The translations under genes and the position numbers were made by a program. From Amycolatopsis coloradensis (lineage in GTDB: Bacteria; Actinomycetota; Actinomycetes; Mycobacteriales; Pseudonocardiaceae), in assembly GCF_001953865.1 (NCBI RefSeq), contig NZ_MQUQ01000001.1, positions 124,001 through 188,000 on the forward strand: DNA of 64,000 nucleotides, in the 5' to 3' direction. The notes under the pieces were generated by a model. The model was not told the DNA's origin. It searched no databases and saw only the letters and a list, made by a program, of their open reading frames with translations. Positions 40,413 through 49,885 of the stretch are shown here, piece after piece (within the stretch, counting starts at the first letter, position 1; each line of letters begins with the position of its first letter).

Positions 40413-40955
40413 TCAGTCGAGGGCGGCGTCGTCCAAGAGAGCCGCTTCGGCGCCGAACTCGCGGAGTTCGTCGCGGATCACGGTGTAGGCCAGCCCCTGG
40501 GGATAGCCCTTGCGGGCGAGGAAGCCCAGCAAGCGGCGGATCGCCGTCTGCTCGTCGACGTTGCCCAAGGAGCGCATGCGCTTCCGTACCAGCTCTCGGG
40601 CGCGCTGCTCCTCTGCCTCTCGGTCCACCTCGTCGGCGGCCTGGACGGCGATATCCCCATCGATTCCTTTGCGTTTGAGTTCGGCCACGAGTGCGTTCCG
40701 CGCCAAGCCCGTGTTGGCATGACGGGAACGAACCCACATTTCGGCGAACTCGGCGTCGTTGATGAGCCCTGCCTGGTCCAGCTTACCGAGCAGGGTCTCC
40801 GTCGTCTCCTCGTCGAAGCCCTTGCGTTTGAGAGCCTGACGCAGTTCCTCCGTGGAGCGCGGGCGCGCGGCCAGGAGATCGAAGCAGATCTCCTTGGCCT
40901 TCTTCCTCCGCTCGTCCGGCGGCAGCTCCGCCGGATCCACCTTGGGCGCTCGCAA
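40413..40955 (-). CDS. recX: Regulatory protein RecX
   Basis: A 180-residue modulator that binds RecA and limits its filament and ATPase activity. It is built of three-helix repeats: RKKAKEICFDLLAARPRSTE, ETLLGKLDQAGLINDAEFAE, LARNALVAELKRKGIDGDIA. The start is TTG at 40955, with AAGGAG seven bases upstream overlapping the recA stop. The 11-base gap to recA means a single transcript. Confidence 0.94.
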   Translation of the reverse strand: MRAPKVDPAELPPDERRKKAKEICFDLLAARPRSTEELRQALKRKGFDEETTETLLGKLDQAGLINDAEFAEMWVRSRHANTGLARNALVAELKRKGIDGDIAVQAADEVDREAEEQRARELVRKRMRSLGNVDEQTAIRRLLGFLARKGYPQGLAYTVIRDELREFGAEAALLDDAALD

Positions 40956-40966
40956 GCCTGATCTCC

Positions 40967-42007
40967 TTAGAAGTCGACCGGCGCCGGGGCGGCTTCGGCG
41001 TCGACGACGGCGCCGATACCGAGCTTCTCCTTGATGCGCTTCTCGATCTCGTTGGCGATGTCCGGGTTCTCGAGCAGGAACTTGCGCGCGTTCTCCTTGC
41101 CCTGGCCCAGCTGGTCGCCCTCGTAGGTGTACCAGGCGCCGGACTTGCGCAGGATGCCCTGGTCGACACCCATGTCGATCAGCGAACCCTCGCGGGAGAT
41201 GCCCTTCCCGTACAGGATGTCGAACTCGGCCTGCTTGAAGGGCGGCGCGACCTTGTTCTTCACGACCTTGACCCGGGTGCGGTTACCGACGGGCTCGCCG
41301 CCGTCCTTCAGCGTCTCGATCCGCCGGACGTCCAGGCGGACCGACGCGTAGAACTTCAGCGCCTTACCACCGGTCGTGGTCTCCGGGGAGCCGAACATGA
41401 CGCCGATCTTCTCGCGCAACTGGTTGATGAAGATCGCGGTGGTGCCGGAGTTGCTCATCGCACCGGTCATCTTCCGCAGCGCCTGGCTCATCAGCCGGGC
41501 CTGGAGACCGACGTGGCTGTCACCCATCTCACCCTCGATCTCGGCGCGCGGCACGAGCGCGGCGACCGAGTCGATGACCAGGATGTCGAGCGCGCCGGAA
41601 CGGATCAGCATATCCGCGATCTCGAGCGCCTGCTCACCGGTGTCCGGCTGGGAGACCAGCAGCGCGTCGGTGTCGACGCCGAGCTTCTGGGCGTAATCCG
41701 GGTCCAGCGCGTGCTCCGCGTCGATGAACGCGGCGATGCCGCCGTTCCGCTGCGCGTTGGCGACCGCGTGCAGCGCGACGGTGGTCTTACCGGAGGACTC
41801 CGGACCGTAGATCTCGATGACCCGGCCACGGGGCAGGCCACCGATCCCGAGCGCGACGTCGAGCGCGATGGCACCGGTCGGGATGACCTCGATCGGCACC
41901 CGGCCCTCTTCACCGAGGCGCATGACCGAGCCCTTGCCGTACTGCTTGTCGATCTGGGCCAGGGCCAGTTCGAGCGCCTTGTCCTTGTCGGGTGCTGCTG
42001 GTGCCAT
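40967..42007 (-). CDS. recA: Recombinase RecA
   Basis: A 346-residue RecA. Walker A is [12 protein letters not shown] (about 68-79), Walker B region [12 protein letters not shown], loop L1/L2 parts [20 protein letters not shown] and [21 protein letters not shown], and an acidic C-terminus ([10 protein letters not shown]). It strand-exchanges and triggers LexA cleavage. Unlike in some mycobacteria, there is no intein. The ATG at 42007 is preceded by GAGG; a GTG at 42016 is too close to it. The promoter has a LexA box. Confidence 0.98.
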   Translation of the reverse strand: MAPAAPDKDKALELALAQIDKQYGKGSVMRLGEEGRVPIEVIPTGAIALDVALGIGGLPRGRVIEIYGPESSGKTTVALHAVANAQRNGGIAAFIDAEHALDPDYAQKLGVDTDALLVSQPDTGEQALEIADMLIRSGALDILVIDSVAALVPRAEIEGEMGDSHVGLQARLMSQALRKMTGAMSNSGTTAIFINQLREKIGVMFGSPETTTGGKALKFYASVRLDVRRIETLKDGGEPVGNRTRVKVVKNKVAPPFKQAEFDILYGKGISREGSLIDMGVDQGILRKSGAWYTYEGDQLGQGKENARKFLLENPDIANEIEKRIKEKLGIGAVVDAEAAPAPVDF

Positions 42008-42111
42008 GGAGTCCACCTCGTTGGTTGAGCCGGTAAGGCTTGTTTCAGTTCTGAGCTGTCGGGTCCGACGCTACGGGTGACCACCGACAATTCCAGGCCT
42101 CGCGCCCAAGC

Positions 42112-42163
42112 TGTGGATCGCTGACCCCGTTGTGGACAACACCCTAGACGAACGTGTGTTCGA
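42112..42163 (-). promoter_or_regulatory. recA promoter with a LexA box and DnaA-like sites
   Basis: On the minus strand, TCGAACacacGTTCGT (42163-42148) is an SOS box with one mismatch from the consensus. Two bases later TAGGGT (42146-42141) fits a -10, and TTGTCCACA (42139-42131), the DnaA-box consensus, covers the likely start point. A second copy, CGATCCACA, is at 42120-42112. LexA control is near certain; DnaA binding is inference. Confidence 0.75.
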
Positions 42164-42213
42164 GACCGTGACCGACACGCCGTTGCGCTAGACTTCTTGC
42201 CCTTTCCCCGAGG

Positions 42214-42408
42214 TCAGCGTCGCTCCGGCGGCACCTCGAAGGCGTCGCAGACCGCCCGCCAGACGTCCTTGGCCGAGGTTCCCGAGCCAAGAGCCTGCTC
42301 GACGGTCTGTCCCCCGAGTTCGCCGAAGACGTGATCCCTGGAGAGGGTTTCCGCACGTCCGGGACCGAATTCGTCGGCCATGAGCCGCCGGAAGACCGTG
42401 ATACGCAT
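42214..42408 (-). CDS. DUF3046 small protein
   Basis: A 64-residue protein, MRITVFRRLMADEFGPGRAE at the start and TSAKDVWRAVCDAFEVP near the end, which matches the DUF3046 family found just upstream of recA across actinobacteria (Rv2738c). It is a small helical protein of unknown function. It lies 50 bases upstream of the recA SOS box and is read in the same direction. Confidence 0.88.
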   Translation of the reverse strand: MRITVFRRLMADEFGPGRAETLSRDHVFGELGGQTVEQALGSGTSAKDVWRAVCDAFEVPPERR

Positions 42409-42441
42409 CGGGCGAAGTCTAGCCCGGCGGAGAGCCTGAGC

Positions 42442-42494
42442 CGCGTGAAGGCCCCCTTCCCTCGACTGAGTCGAAGAAAGGGGGCCTTCACGCG
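42442..42494. repeat. TGAAGG-family hairpin with nested palindrome
   Basis: Perfect 17-bp arms (42442-42458, 42478-42494), left arm CGCGTGAAGGCCCCCTT. The loop holds a further palindrome, TCGACtgaGTCGA. It lies between the DUF3046 start and the Hsp70-like gene stop. Confidence 0.86.
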
Positions 42495-42506
42495 CGGATC
42501 AGGGAC

Positions 42507-44414
42507 TTACTCGCCCGGCTGGACGCTCTTTTCGAAGTAATCGGCCAGTTCGCCCGGCGTCGGCGTCTGTCCTTCGGCCGGGACTTGGTAGATGAAGCCG
42601 ACCAGCGGCCGGTCGGTCACGGTGAAGACCAGGACGGCCGCGTTCCGCCCGGCGGCCGAGGAGTACTGGCCTTCCAGGGCGTTGCCCGCCCACTTGGCCT
42701 CGGTGCGGTCCCCGCCCGCCGACTTGAGCAGTCCGTCGGTGTAGGCCTTGAGCTTCTCCGCGGAGTCGCTCTGCAAATAGGTCACCTGGGTCCCGGCGCG
42801 GCCCGGCGCGGAGCAGGTCGACGTCACGCCGAGCTCCTCGGCCGGTTTCGCCGGCCCGTTGCCCATCCCGGGTTTGCAGTCGCCGGTGTCGGCGATCTTG
42901 CCGGCGAGCTGGCGCAGGCAGCCGGTGAGGCCCTTGTCGTCGGCCGCGGCGGGTGTCTTGCACTCGTCCGCCGTGTAGGTGGCCACCGAAGAGGACGTCA
43001 GGAAGTACACGAGCCCGGCGGCGATCAGCACGACGACGGCCGCGACGGCGCCGATGACGAGCGGCTTCTTCTTACTCGCGGGGGCCTTGTCGTCGGCGGT
43101 CTGCCCGGCCAAGGCGTACGTCGGGAAGTTCGTCGGCGCGGGCTGCTGCTGCACCTGCTGCGGGCCGCTGTTCGGGTAGCCGGACTGCGGGAAGCCGCCC
43201 GACTGGCCGGGTCCGCCGTTCTGATAGCCGGGGATCGACGCGACCTGCTGCTGCGGTGGGGCGTACGGACCCGAGACGCCGGGATGCGCGCCGGATCCGG
43301 CCGCGACCTGCCCTTCGACGCCCTGTGTACGGCTGCTGATGCCATCGGAGGCGACGTGCTGCGCGCCGAGCGCGACCGCGGTCTCCGGCTGGTCGAGGCT
43401 GCCGGGGACGACGCCGAGCTTCTCCGCGATCAGGCTGCCGACCAGCGGAAGCCTGCTCGAACCGCCGACGAGGTAGATCCCGGCGAGCCGGTCGGGGGTC
43501 ATCCCCGCCGAGCGGACCACCCGCGACATCAGCTCGACACTGCGCAGCATCGACGGCCGCACCAGTGCCTCGAGTTCACCGCGGGTGACGAGCACGTCCT
43601 CGAACGGCTCCGGCATCGGGACCTCGGTCTGCGGGTGCCGCGAAAGGGCCTCCTTCGCCGCCTTCACGTCCTCCTGCAGGGCGCGCCGCGTACGACGGTC
43701 CGGAGTGGACTCCGGCCGCAGAACCCGCTGCCAGCGCTGGGGGTCCTTGTGCGAGACCTCACGGCCGACGTGCACCAGCAGCGCCTGGTCGACGTCGAGG
43801 CCGCCGAGGTCGGGAAGGCCGTCTTCGGCGACGACGGTGAAGCCGCCGTTCGGGGTCGCGCCGACGATGGCGACGTCGAAGGTGCCGGCACCGAGGTCGT
43901 ACACGGCGAGCGCCTGCCCCGGCGCGAGCGTCTTGCCGGGGAACGACGCGAAATGCGCGGCGGCGGCGACGGGCTCGGGGACGAGCACCAGGTTGCCGCC
44001 CATCCCGGCGAGCCGGGCGGCGGACAGGAGCACGTTGCGGCGGGTCTGGCCCCACTGCGCGGGGTGGGTGAGCCGGACCTCGTCGGGCAGTTCGCCGCCG
44101 AGCTGGCGGGTGGTCTCGTCGAGGACGCGGCGCAGGATCGCGGCCAGCACCTCGGTGACCGGGATGACGTCGGTGCCCAGCAGGAGCGTCTGTTCGTCGA
44201 TGCGGCGTTTGGGGTTGGGCTCGAAGCGGGTCGGGTCGAGGCGGGCACGGCGTTCGGCGTCGCGGCCGACCATGATCGTGCCGTCCTCGGTGGCGAACAC
44301 CGCGGACGGCATGTTGGCCGAACCGTCGACCTCGACCACCCGCGGCGGCCTTCCGTGCGCCGAAAGCACGGCCACGGTGTTGGACGTACCGAGGTCCACC
44401 GACAGGATCCGCAC
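42507..44414 (-). CDS. Membrane-anchored Hsp70-family protein with extracellular domain
   Basis: A 635-residue fusion. Residues 1-355 are an actin/Hsp70-fold ATPase: SVDLGTSNTVAV (phosphate 1), VYDLGAGTFDVAIVG (phosphate 2), GIYLVGGSSRLPLVG (adenosine). No substrate-binding domain of DnaK follows; instead there is a Gly/Pro/Gln-rich linker (about 370-435), one membrane helix (451-472) and an extracellular tail of about 160 residues with four cysteines. The start is GTG at 44414. It is divergent from lhr. The client is unknown. Confidence 0.85.
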   Translation of the reverse strand: MRILSVDLGTSNTVAVLSAHGRPPRVVEVDGSANMPSAVFATEDGTIMVGRDAERRARLDPTRFEPNPKRRIDEQTLLLGTDVIPVTEVLAAILRRVLDETTRQLGGELPDEVRLTHPAQWGQTRRNVLLSAARLAGMGGNLVLVPEPVAAAAHFASFPGKTLAPGQALAVYDLGAGTFDVAIVGATPNGGFTVVAEDGLPDLGGLDVDQALLVHVGREVSHKDPQRWQRVLRPESTPDRRTRRALQEDVKAAKEALSRHPQTEVPMPEPFEDVLVTRGELEALVRPSMLRSVELMSRVVRSAGMTPDRLAGIYLVGGSSRLPLVGSLIAEKLGVVPGSLDQPETAVALGAQHVASDGISSRTQGVEGQVAAGSGAHPGVSGPYAPPQQQVASIPGYQNGGPGQSGGFPQSGYPNSGPQQVQQQPAPTNFPTYALAGQTADDKAPASKKKPLVIGAVAAVVVLIAAGLVYFLTSSSVATYTADECKTPAAADDKGLTGCLRQLAGKIADTGDCKPGMGNGPAKPAEELGVTSTCSAPGRAGTQVTYLQSDSAEKLKAYTDGLLKSAGGDRTEAKWAGNALEGQYSSAAGRNAAVLVFTVTDRPLVGFIYQVPAEGQTPTPGELADYFEKSVQPGE

Positions 44415-44586
44415 AGCTCTTTCCCCTTCACAGACGAACGGCGGCCGCCCCAGTACCGATCCGGCCGCGATGGCCGTGATGCTCCCACGAGCGAGGTCAC
44501 CGTACGTGCGGAACCCACCGAACTCGTCCCCGACCGGGTGCCGTGTCACAGCCCTCGGAGCGAAACTGTCGGTGGTTCGGCGCACT

Positions 44587-47500
44587 ATGGAGGGCGTGGC
44601 AGACGTACTCGACCTTTTCTCCCCCGCGACCAGGGACTGGTTCACCGGGGCCTTCGCCGCGCCCACCCGCGCGCAGGAGGGGGCGTGGCGTGCCGCGCAC
44701 GCGAGGGAACACGCGCTGGTCGTGGCCCCCACAGGGTCCGGTAAGACCCTGTCGGCGTTCCTCTGGGCGCTGGACAGGCTGTCCGTGGAACCGCCGCCCG
44801 CCGAGCCGCGGAAACGCTGCCGCGTCCTCTACGTCTCCCCGCTGAAGGCGCTGGCGGTCGACGTTCAGCGCAACCTGCGGGCCCCGCTGGCCGGTATCTC
44901 ACAGGCTTCGCGGCGGCTGGGGCTGCCGGTGCCGGACATCGGCGTCGGCATGCGCACCGGCGACACCACGGCCGCCGAGCGGCGGTCCTTCGGCAAAACG
45001 CCACCGGACGTGCTGGTCACGACGCCGGAGTCGCTGTTCCTCATCCTCACCTCCTCCGCGCGCGATTCGCTGCGCGGCGTGGAGACGGTGATCATCGACG
45101 AGGTGCACGCGGTCGCGGGCGGTAAACGCGGCGCGCATCTGGCCTTGTCACTGGAGCGGCTCGACGCGCTCTTGGAGAAACCCGCCCAGCGGATCGGGCT
45201 GTCGGCCACGGTCCGGCCGATCGACGAGGTCGCCTCGTTCCTGGCCGGTGGCAGGCCGGTCACCATCGTCCAGCCGAAACTCGCGAAGACGATCGAGGTC
45301 CGCGTCGAGGTCCCGGTCGAGGACATGTCCAATCTCGACAGTCCACAGGGGCCGAAGCAGAACGAAGACCTCGACGCGGGCCTCGCCCGGTTGCCCGGCT
45401 CGCTGGACGAGGTCGACGGCACACCGCGAAGGCCGTCCATCTGGCCCGCCGTGGAGGAGCGGGTCCTCGAACTGATCCAGGCGCATCGGTCGACGATCGT
45501 GTTCGTCAACTCGCGACGGCTCACCGAACGGATGACGGCGCGGCTCAACGAACTCGTCGCCCAGCAGTCCGAACTGGAGCCGGACCAGCGGTATCCGGCC
45601 GAGGCGATCGGCCAGTCCGGGCTCACCACGGGCGCGGCGCCGGTGATCGCGCGGGCGCACCACGGGTCGATGTCGCGTGAGCAGCGCACCCACGTCGAAG
45701 AGGAACTCAAGACCGGCCGCCTCGCCTGTGTCGTGGCGACGTCCTCGCTGGAACTGGGCATCGACATGGGCGCGGTCGATCTCGTCGTGCAGATCGAGGC
45801 GCCGCCGACGGTCGCTTCGGGACTGCAACGGGTCGGCCGGGCCGGGCACCAGGTCGGCGCGGTGTCGAGCGGGGTGATGTTCCCGAAGTTCCGGGGCGAC
45901 CTCGTCTCCTGCGCGGTGGTCGCGGAACGGATGGCGTCCGGGGCGATCGAAGCGGTGCGGTACCCGCGAAACCCGCTGGACGTGCTCGCACAGCAGGTCG
46001 TGGCCATGGTGGCGCTCGAATCGTGGACGGTCGACGACCTGGCCACCCTCGCCCGCCGCGCGGCGCCGTTCGCCTCCCTGCCGGACGACGCGCTGCACGC
46101 GGTGCTCGACATGCTCGCAGGCCGGTACCCGAGCGAGGAGTTCGGCGAGCTGCGCGCCCGGATCACCTGGGACAGGGTCAGTGGCGAGCTGCACGGCCGT
46201 CCCGGTTCGCAGCGGCTGGCGGTGACCTCCGGCGGCACGATCCCCGATCGTGGCCTGTTCACCGTGATGACGCCGGGCGCCGACGACAAACCCGGGTCGC
46301 GGGTCGGCGAGCTCGACGAGGAGATGGTCTACGAATCCCGCGTCGGGGACACGATTCTGCTCGGCACCTCCTCCTGGCGGGTCACCGACATCACCCACGA
46401 TCGCGTGATCGTGGTGCCCGCGCCGGGTGAGCCCGCGCGGATGCCGTTCTGGAAGGGCGACGCCCCCGGCCGTCCGCTGGAACTGGGGCGGGCGCTGGGC
46501 GCGTTCGTCCGTGAACTGTCCACTTCGGAGCCTTCGGTGGCCAGGGAACGCGCGGCCGTCGCCGGGCTGGACGAGTACGCGTGCGACAACCTGCTGGGGT
46601 ATCTGGAAGAGCAGAAGTCGGCCACGCGGCACGTGCCGAACGACAAGACCGTGCTGCTCGAACGGTTCCGCGACGAACTGGGCGACTGGCGGGTCATCCT
46701 GCACTCCCCGTTCGGCGCACAGGTGAACGCGCCGTGGGCGCTCGCGATCGCGGCCCGGCTGCGGGAGAACCGCGGGGTCGACGCGCAGATGGCGCACTCC
46801 GACGACGGCATCGTGCTGCGGCTGCCGGAGGCTTTGGACGCCGAGGGCTCGGAAGTCACCATCGGCGTCGACGACGTGCTGCTCGATCCGGAGGAGGTCG
46901 AGCAGCTGATCGTCGCCGAGGTCGGCGGCTCGGCGTTGTTCGCCGCGCGGTTCCGGGAATGCGCGGCACGGTCGTTGCTGCTCCCCCGCCGGGATCCGCG
47001 CCGCCGCACCCCGCTGTGGCAGCAACGGCAGCGCGCGTCGCAACTGCTTTCGGTGGCGGCCAAGTACGAGCGGTTCCCCGTGGTGCTGGAAGCGATGCGG
47101 GAAGTCCTGCAGGACGTGTACGACGTCGGCGGGCTGCGCGAACTGATGGCCGACGTCCGATCGCGGAAGGTCAAGCTGGTCGAGGTCGAGACGCCGTCGG
47201 CGTCGCCGTTCGCGCGCAGCCTGCTCTTCGGTTACGTCGGGATGTTCCTGTACGAGACGGACGCCCCGCTCGCGGAACGCCGCGCGGCGGCGCTGGCGCT
47301 CGATTCGACGCTGCTGGCCGAACTGCTCGGCACCGAGGCGATCCGGGAGCTGCTGGACGCCGAAGTCGTCGCCGAGGTCGAGCGCTCGTTGCAGCGCCTC
47401 GATCCCGACAGGCACGCCCGCAACGCCGAAGAGGCCGCGGATCTGTTGCGGTTCCTCGGAGATCTCTCGATCGAGGAGGCCGCCGCGCGTGGCATCCACC

Positions 47501-49209
47501 GGGAATGGCTGGAGGAACTGGAGTCGGCGCGGCGGGTGATCCGGGTCCGCATCGGCGGCGGCGAACGGTTCATCGCCATCGAGGACGCGGGCCGGGTGCG
47601 GGACGCGCTGGGCACCGCGTTGCCGGTCGGCGTGCCGGAGGCGTTCACCGAACCCGTCGAGGATCCTGTCGGCGATCTGCTCTCCCGCTACTCCCGCAGC
47701 CGTGGGCCGTTCAGTGCCCGGCAGGCCGCCGAACGCTTCGGGCTGGGGACGGCCGTGGTCACCGGTGTGCTGGACAGGCTGACCGCGCAGGGCAGGCTGG
47801 TCCGGGGTGAACTGAGCCCGGTCGGACATCCGGAGACCCACGGCGTCGGCATGGAGTTCTGCGACGCGTCGGTGCTGCGCAGGCTCCGGCGTGCGTCGCT
47901 GGCCCGGCTGCGGGCCGAGGTCGAACCGGTCGAACCGGCGGCATTGGGCCGGTTCCTGCCGTCGTGGCACGGCATCGGCGCGCGAGTGCGGTCCGCGCCG
48001 ACGGCCGACGACGTGCTGTCCGTGGTCGAGCAACTGGCGGGCGCCCCGCTCCCGGCGAGCGCGGTCGAGTCGCTGATCCTGCCGAGCAGGCTTCCCGGCT
48101 ACACGCCGTCGCTGCTCGACGAACTGACCACGGCGGGCGAAGTCACCTGGTGCGGCTGCGGTTCCCTGTCCGGCGGCGACGGCTGGCTGGCGCTCGCGCC
48201 GACGGACGTCGCCGATCTGCTGCTGCCCGACCTCGACGACGATCTGCCCTCCGGCCCGCTCCACGAAGCCATCCTGTCCACTTTGGAGGGTGGAGCGCAG
48301 TTCTTCCGCCAGCTCGTGGACCGGGCGTCGCCGTTGGTCGAAACCCCGCCCAACGACGGCGAAGTCGTTGCCGCGCTGTGGGATCTGGTGTGGGCGGGGT
48401 TGGTCACCGGCGACACGCTCGGCCCGCTGCGGGCGCAGGTCTCCGGTTCGGGCGCGGCGCACAAACCCCGTCGGCAAGCTCCCCGAGGCCGGTACGCGCG
48501 GCTTCGGGCCGGACGGCCGGCGATGCCGTCGCGCACCGGGCCGCCGACGGTGGCCGGCCGCTGGGCGCTGCCCCCGGGACGTGAAGCGGATCCGACCAGA
48601 CGAGCGCTCGCGCGGACCGAGGCGTTCCTGGAGCGGCACGGCGTCCTCACCAGGGGCGCGCTCGACACCGAGCGGGTGACGGGCGGGTTTTCCGGGATCT
48701 ACAAGGTCTTGCGCGGAATGGAGGACTCGGGACAGGTCGTCCGGGGTTACGTGGTCGAGGGGCTCGGCGCCGCGCAGTTCGCGGCGAAGGGCGCCGTCGA
48801 CAGGCTGCGCGCGCAGTCCGGGAACCAGCGCACCACCCGGGAAGGAGCGGTCGTGCTCGCCGCCGCCGACCCGGCGCAGCCCTACGGTGCCGCGTTGCCG
48901 TGGCCTGCCGCGACGGGCGACACGAAGCACCGTCCGGCGAGGAAAGCGGGCGCGCTGGCGGTGCTCGTGGACGGTCTCCCGGCGATGTACGTCGAACGCG
49001 GTGGCCGGTCGCTGCTGAGTTTCACCGAGGACCAGGAGACCTTGCGTTCGGCCGCGCGGGCGCTGTCCACCGCGGTACGGGAAGGCTGGCTGGGGCAGCT
49101 GGCGGTGCAGAAGGCCGACGGCGAGGTGGCGCTCACCTCGGAGCTTTCGTCGGTGCTTCAGGAGGCGGGATTCCGGGCGACCCCGAAGGGCCTGCGCCTG
49201 CGGGCCTAG
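44587..49209 (+). CDS. lhr: Lhr-type ATP-dependent helicase
   Basis: A 1540-residue superfamily 2 helicase that moves 3'-5' on DNA and DNA-RNA hybrids and is tied to repair. Motif I is PTGSGKT (48-54), motif II DEVH (171-174), motif III SATVRPI, and motif VI QRVGRAGHQVGAVSSG. The long C-terminal half (winged helices and the Lhr-C core) fits the full-length Lhr. I use the ATG at 44587; a GTG at 44596 right after GGAGGGC is also possible. It is transcribed away from the Hsp70-like gene and lies 36 bases before def. Confidence 0.95.
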   Translation: MEGVADVLDLFSPATRDWFTGAFAAPTRAQEGAWRAAHAREHALVVAPTGSGKTLSAFLWALDRLSVEPPPAEPRKRCRVLYVSPLKALAVDVQRNLRAPLAGISQASRRLGLPVPDIGVGMRTGDTTAAERRSFGKTPPDVLVTTPESLFLILTSSARDSLRGVETVIIDEVHAVAGGKRGAHLALSLERLDALLEKPAQRIGLSATVRPIDEVASFLAGGRPVTIVQPKLAKTIEVRVEVPVEDMSNLDSPQGPKQNEDLDAGLARLPGSLDEVDGTPRRPSIWPAVEERVLELIQAHRSTIVFVNSRRLTERMTARLNELVAQQSELEPDQRYPAEAIGQSGLTTGAAPVIARAHHGSMSREQRTHVEEELKTGRLACVVATSSLELGIDMGAVDLVVQIEAPPTVASGLQRVGRAGHQVGAVSSGVMFPKFRGDLVSCAVVAERMASGAIEAVRYPRNPLDVLAQQVVAMVALESWTVDDLATLARRAAPFASLPDDALHAVLDMLAGRYPSEEFGELRARITWDRVSGELHGRPGSQRLAVTSGGTIPDRGLFTVMTPGADDKPGSRVGELDEEMVYESRVGDTILLGTSSWRVTDITHDRVIVVPAPGEPARMPFWKGDAPGRPLELGRALGAFVRELSTSEPSVARERAAVAGLDEYACDNLLGYLEEQKSATRHVPNDKTVLLERFRDELGDWRVILHSPFGAQVNAPWALAIAARLRENRGVDAQMAHSDDGIVLRLPEALDAEGSEVTIGVDDVLLDPEEVEQLIVAEVGGSALFAARFRECAARSLLLPRRDPRRRTPLWQQRQRASQLLSVAAKYERFPVVLEAMREVLQDVYDVGGLRELMADVRSRKVKLVEVETPSASPFARSLLFGYVGMFLYETDAPLAERRAAALALDSTLLAELLGTEAIRELLDAEVVAEVERSLQRLDPDRHARNAEEAADLLRFLGDLSIEEAAARGIHREWLEELESARRVIRVRIGGGERFIAIEDAGRVRDALGTALPVGVPEAFTEPVEDPVGDLLSRYSRSRGPFSARQAAERFGLGTAVVTGVLDRLTAQGRLVRGELSPVGHPETHGVGMEFCDASVLRRLRRASLARLRAEVEPVEPAALGRFLPSWHGIGARVRSAPTADDVLSVVEQLAGAPLPASAVESLILPSRLPGYTPSLLDELTTAGEVTWCGCGSLSGGDGWLALAPTDVADLLLPDLDDDLPSGPLHEAILSTLEGGAQFFRQLVDRASPLVETPPNDGEVVAALWDLVWAGLVTGDTLGPLRAQVSGSGAAHKPRRQAPRGRYARLRAGRPAMPSRTGPPTVAGRWALPPGREADPTRRALARTEAFLERHGVLTRGALDTERVTGGFSGIYKVLRGMEDSGQVVRGYVVEGLGAAQFAAKGAVDRLRAQSGNQRTTREGAVVLAAADPAQPYGAALPWPAATGDTKHRPARKAGALAVLVDGLPAMYVERGGRSLLSFTEDQETLRSAARALSTAVREGWLGQLAVQKADGEVALTSELSSVLQEAGFRATPKGLRLRA

Positions 49210-49245
49210 AATTGCCGCTCAAGCCGGCGAGAAGGACGTTCGAAC

Positions 49246-49749
49246 ATGGTGATGCGCGACCTGCGCTACTTCGGGGACCCCGTGCTCAAGACCGTATGCG
49301 ACCCGGTCACGACCTTCGACAAGAAAATCGAGTCACTGGTCACCGACCTGATGGACGGGGTGAAACCGGCCGGGCGCGCGGGTCTCGCGGCGCCGCAGAT
49401 CGGGGTCGGCCTGCGGGTGTTCAGCTACGACGTCGGCGGGTTGACCGGGTACGTGATCAACCCGGAGATCGCCGAACTGTCCGAAGAGACACACGAGATC
49501 GGCGAGGGCTGCCTTTCCGTGCCGGAACTCTGGTTCCCGGTCGTCCGCGCGAAGCGTGCCGTGGTACGCGGTGTCAACCTGCGCAACGAACCGATCGAGG
49601 TCGAAGGCGTCGACGTGCTCGCGCAATGTTTGCAGCACGAGACCGACCATCTTGACGGCAAGTTCTACCTGGACAGGCTCACCGCAGAGCGCAAGAAGCG
49701 CGCGTTGGGCGAGGCGCGCGGCAAAGACTGGTTCTGGAACCGCAAGTAG
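49246..49749 (+). CDS. def: Peptide deformylase
   Basis: A 167-residue metalloenzyme that removes the formyl group from new proteins. All three motifs are present: GLAAPQIG (46-53), EGCLSVP (87-93, metal ligand C89) and HETDH (131-135). The C-terminus is longer than E. coli's and basic (ERKKRALGEARGKDWFWNRK), as in actinobacteria. An ATG at 49252 is an alternative start. Its TAG stop is the first three bases of the 43-bp tandem repeat that follows. Confidence 0.96.
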   Translation: MVMRDLRYFGDPVLKTVCDPVTTFDKKIESLVTDLMDGVKPAGRAGLAAPQIGVGLRVFSYDVGGLTGYVINPEIAELSEETHEIGEGCLSVPELWFPVVRAKRAVVRGVNLRNEPIEVEGVDVLAQCLQHETDHLDGKFYLDRLTAERKKRALGEARGKDWFWNRK

Positions 49750-49885
49750 TCCTCTAGTTGCGGTAGTTAGGAGACCGAACTACCGCAAGTAGTCCTCTAG
49801 TTGCGGTAGTTGGGAGACCGAACTACCGCAAGTAGTCCTCTAGTTGCGGTAGTTGGGAGAGCGAACTACCGCGAGTAGGGGACTA
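49747..49885. repeat. Three 43-bp tandem repeats starting TAGTCCTCTAG at two converging stop codons
   Basis: Units start at 49747, 49790 and 49833, differing by one to three bases. Each holds TTGCGGTAGTT, a 9-base loop, then AACTACCGCAA (11-bp stem). The array closes at 49876-49885 with TAGGGGACTA, an inverted copy of the opening. The TAG at 49747 is the def stop; the minus-strand TAG at 49885-49883 is the stop of the facing gene. A single, longer-armed relative lies at 60.87 kb. Confidence 0.92.

Noticed and set aside
40967..42007. RecA intein, as in some mycobacteria
   Set aside because: The 346-residue reading frame is continuous and of normal length.
45148..48930. A 1260-codon open frame on the minus strand inside lhr
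   Set aside because: Low-complexity Arg/Gln/Pro composition and full overlap with a well-supported helicase gene; codon-structure shadow.
49747..49885. CRISPR array
   Set aside because: Only three near-identical 43-bp units with no variable spacers and no cas gene; the units hold internal hairpins and sit at stop codons.
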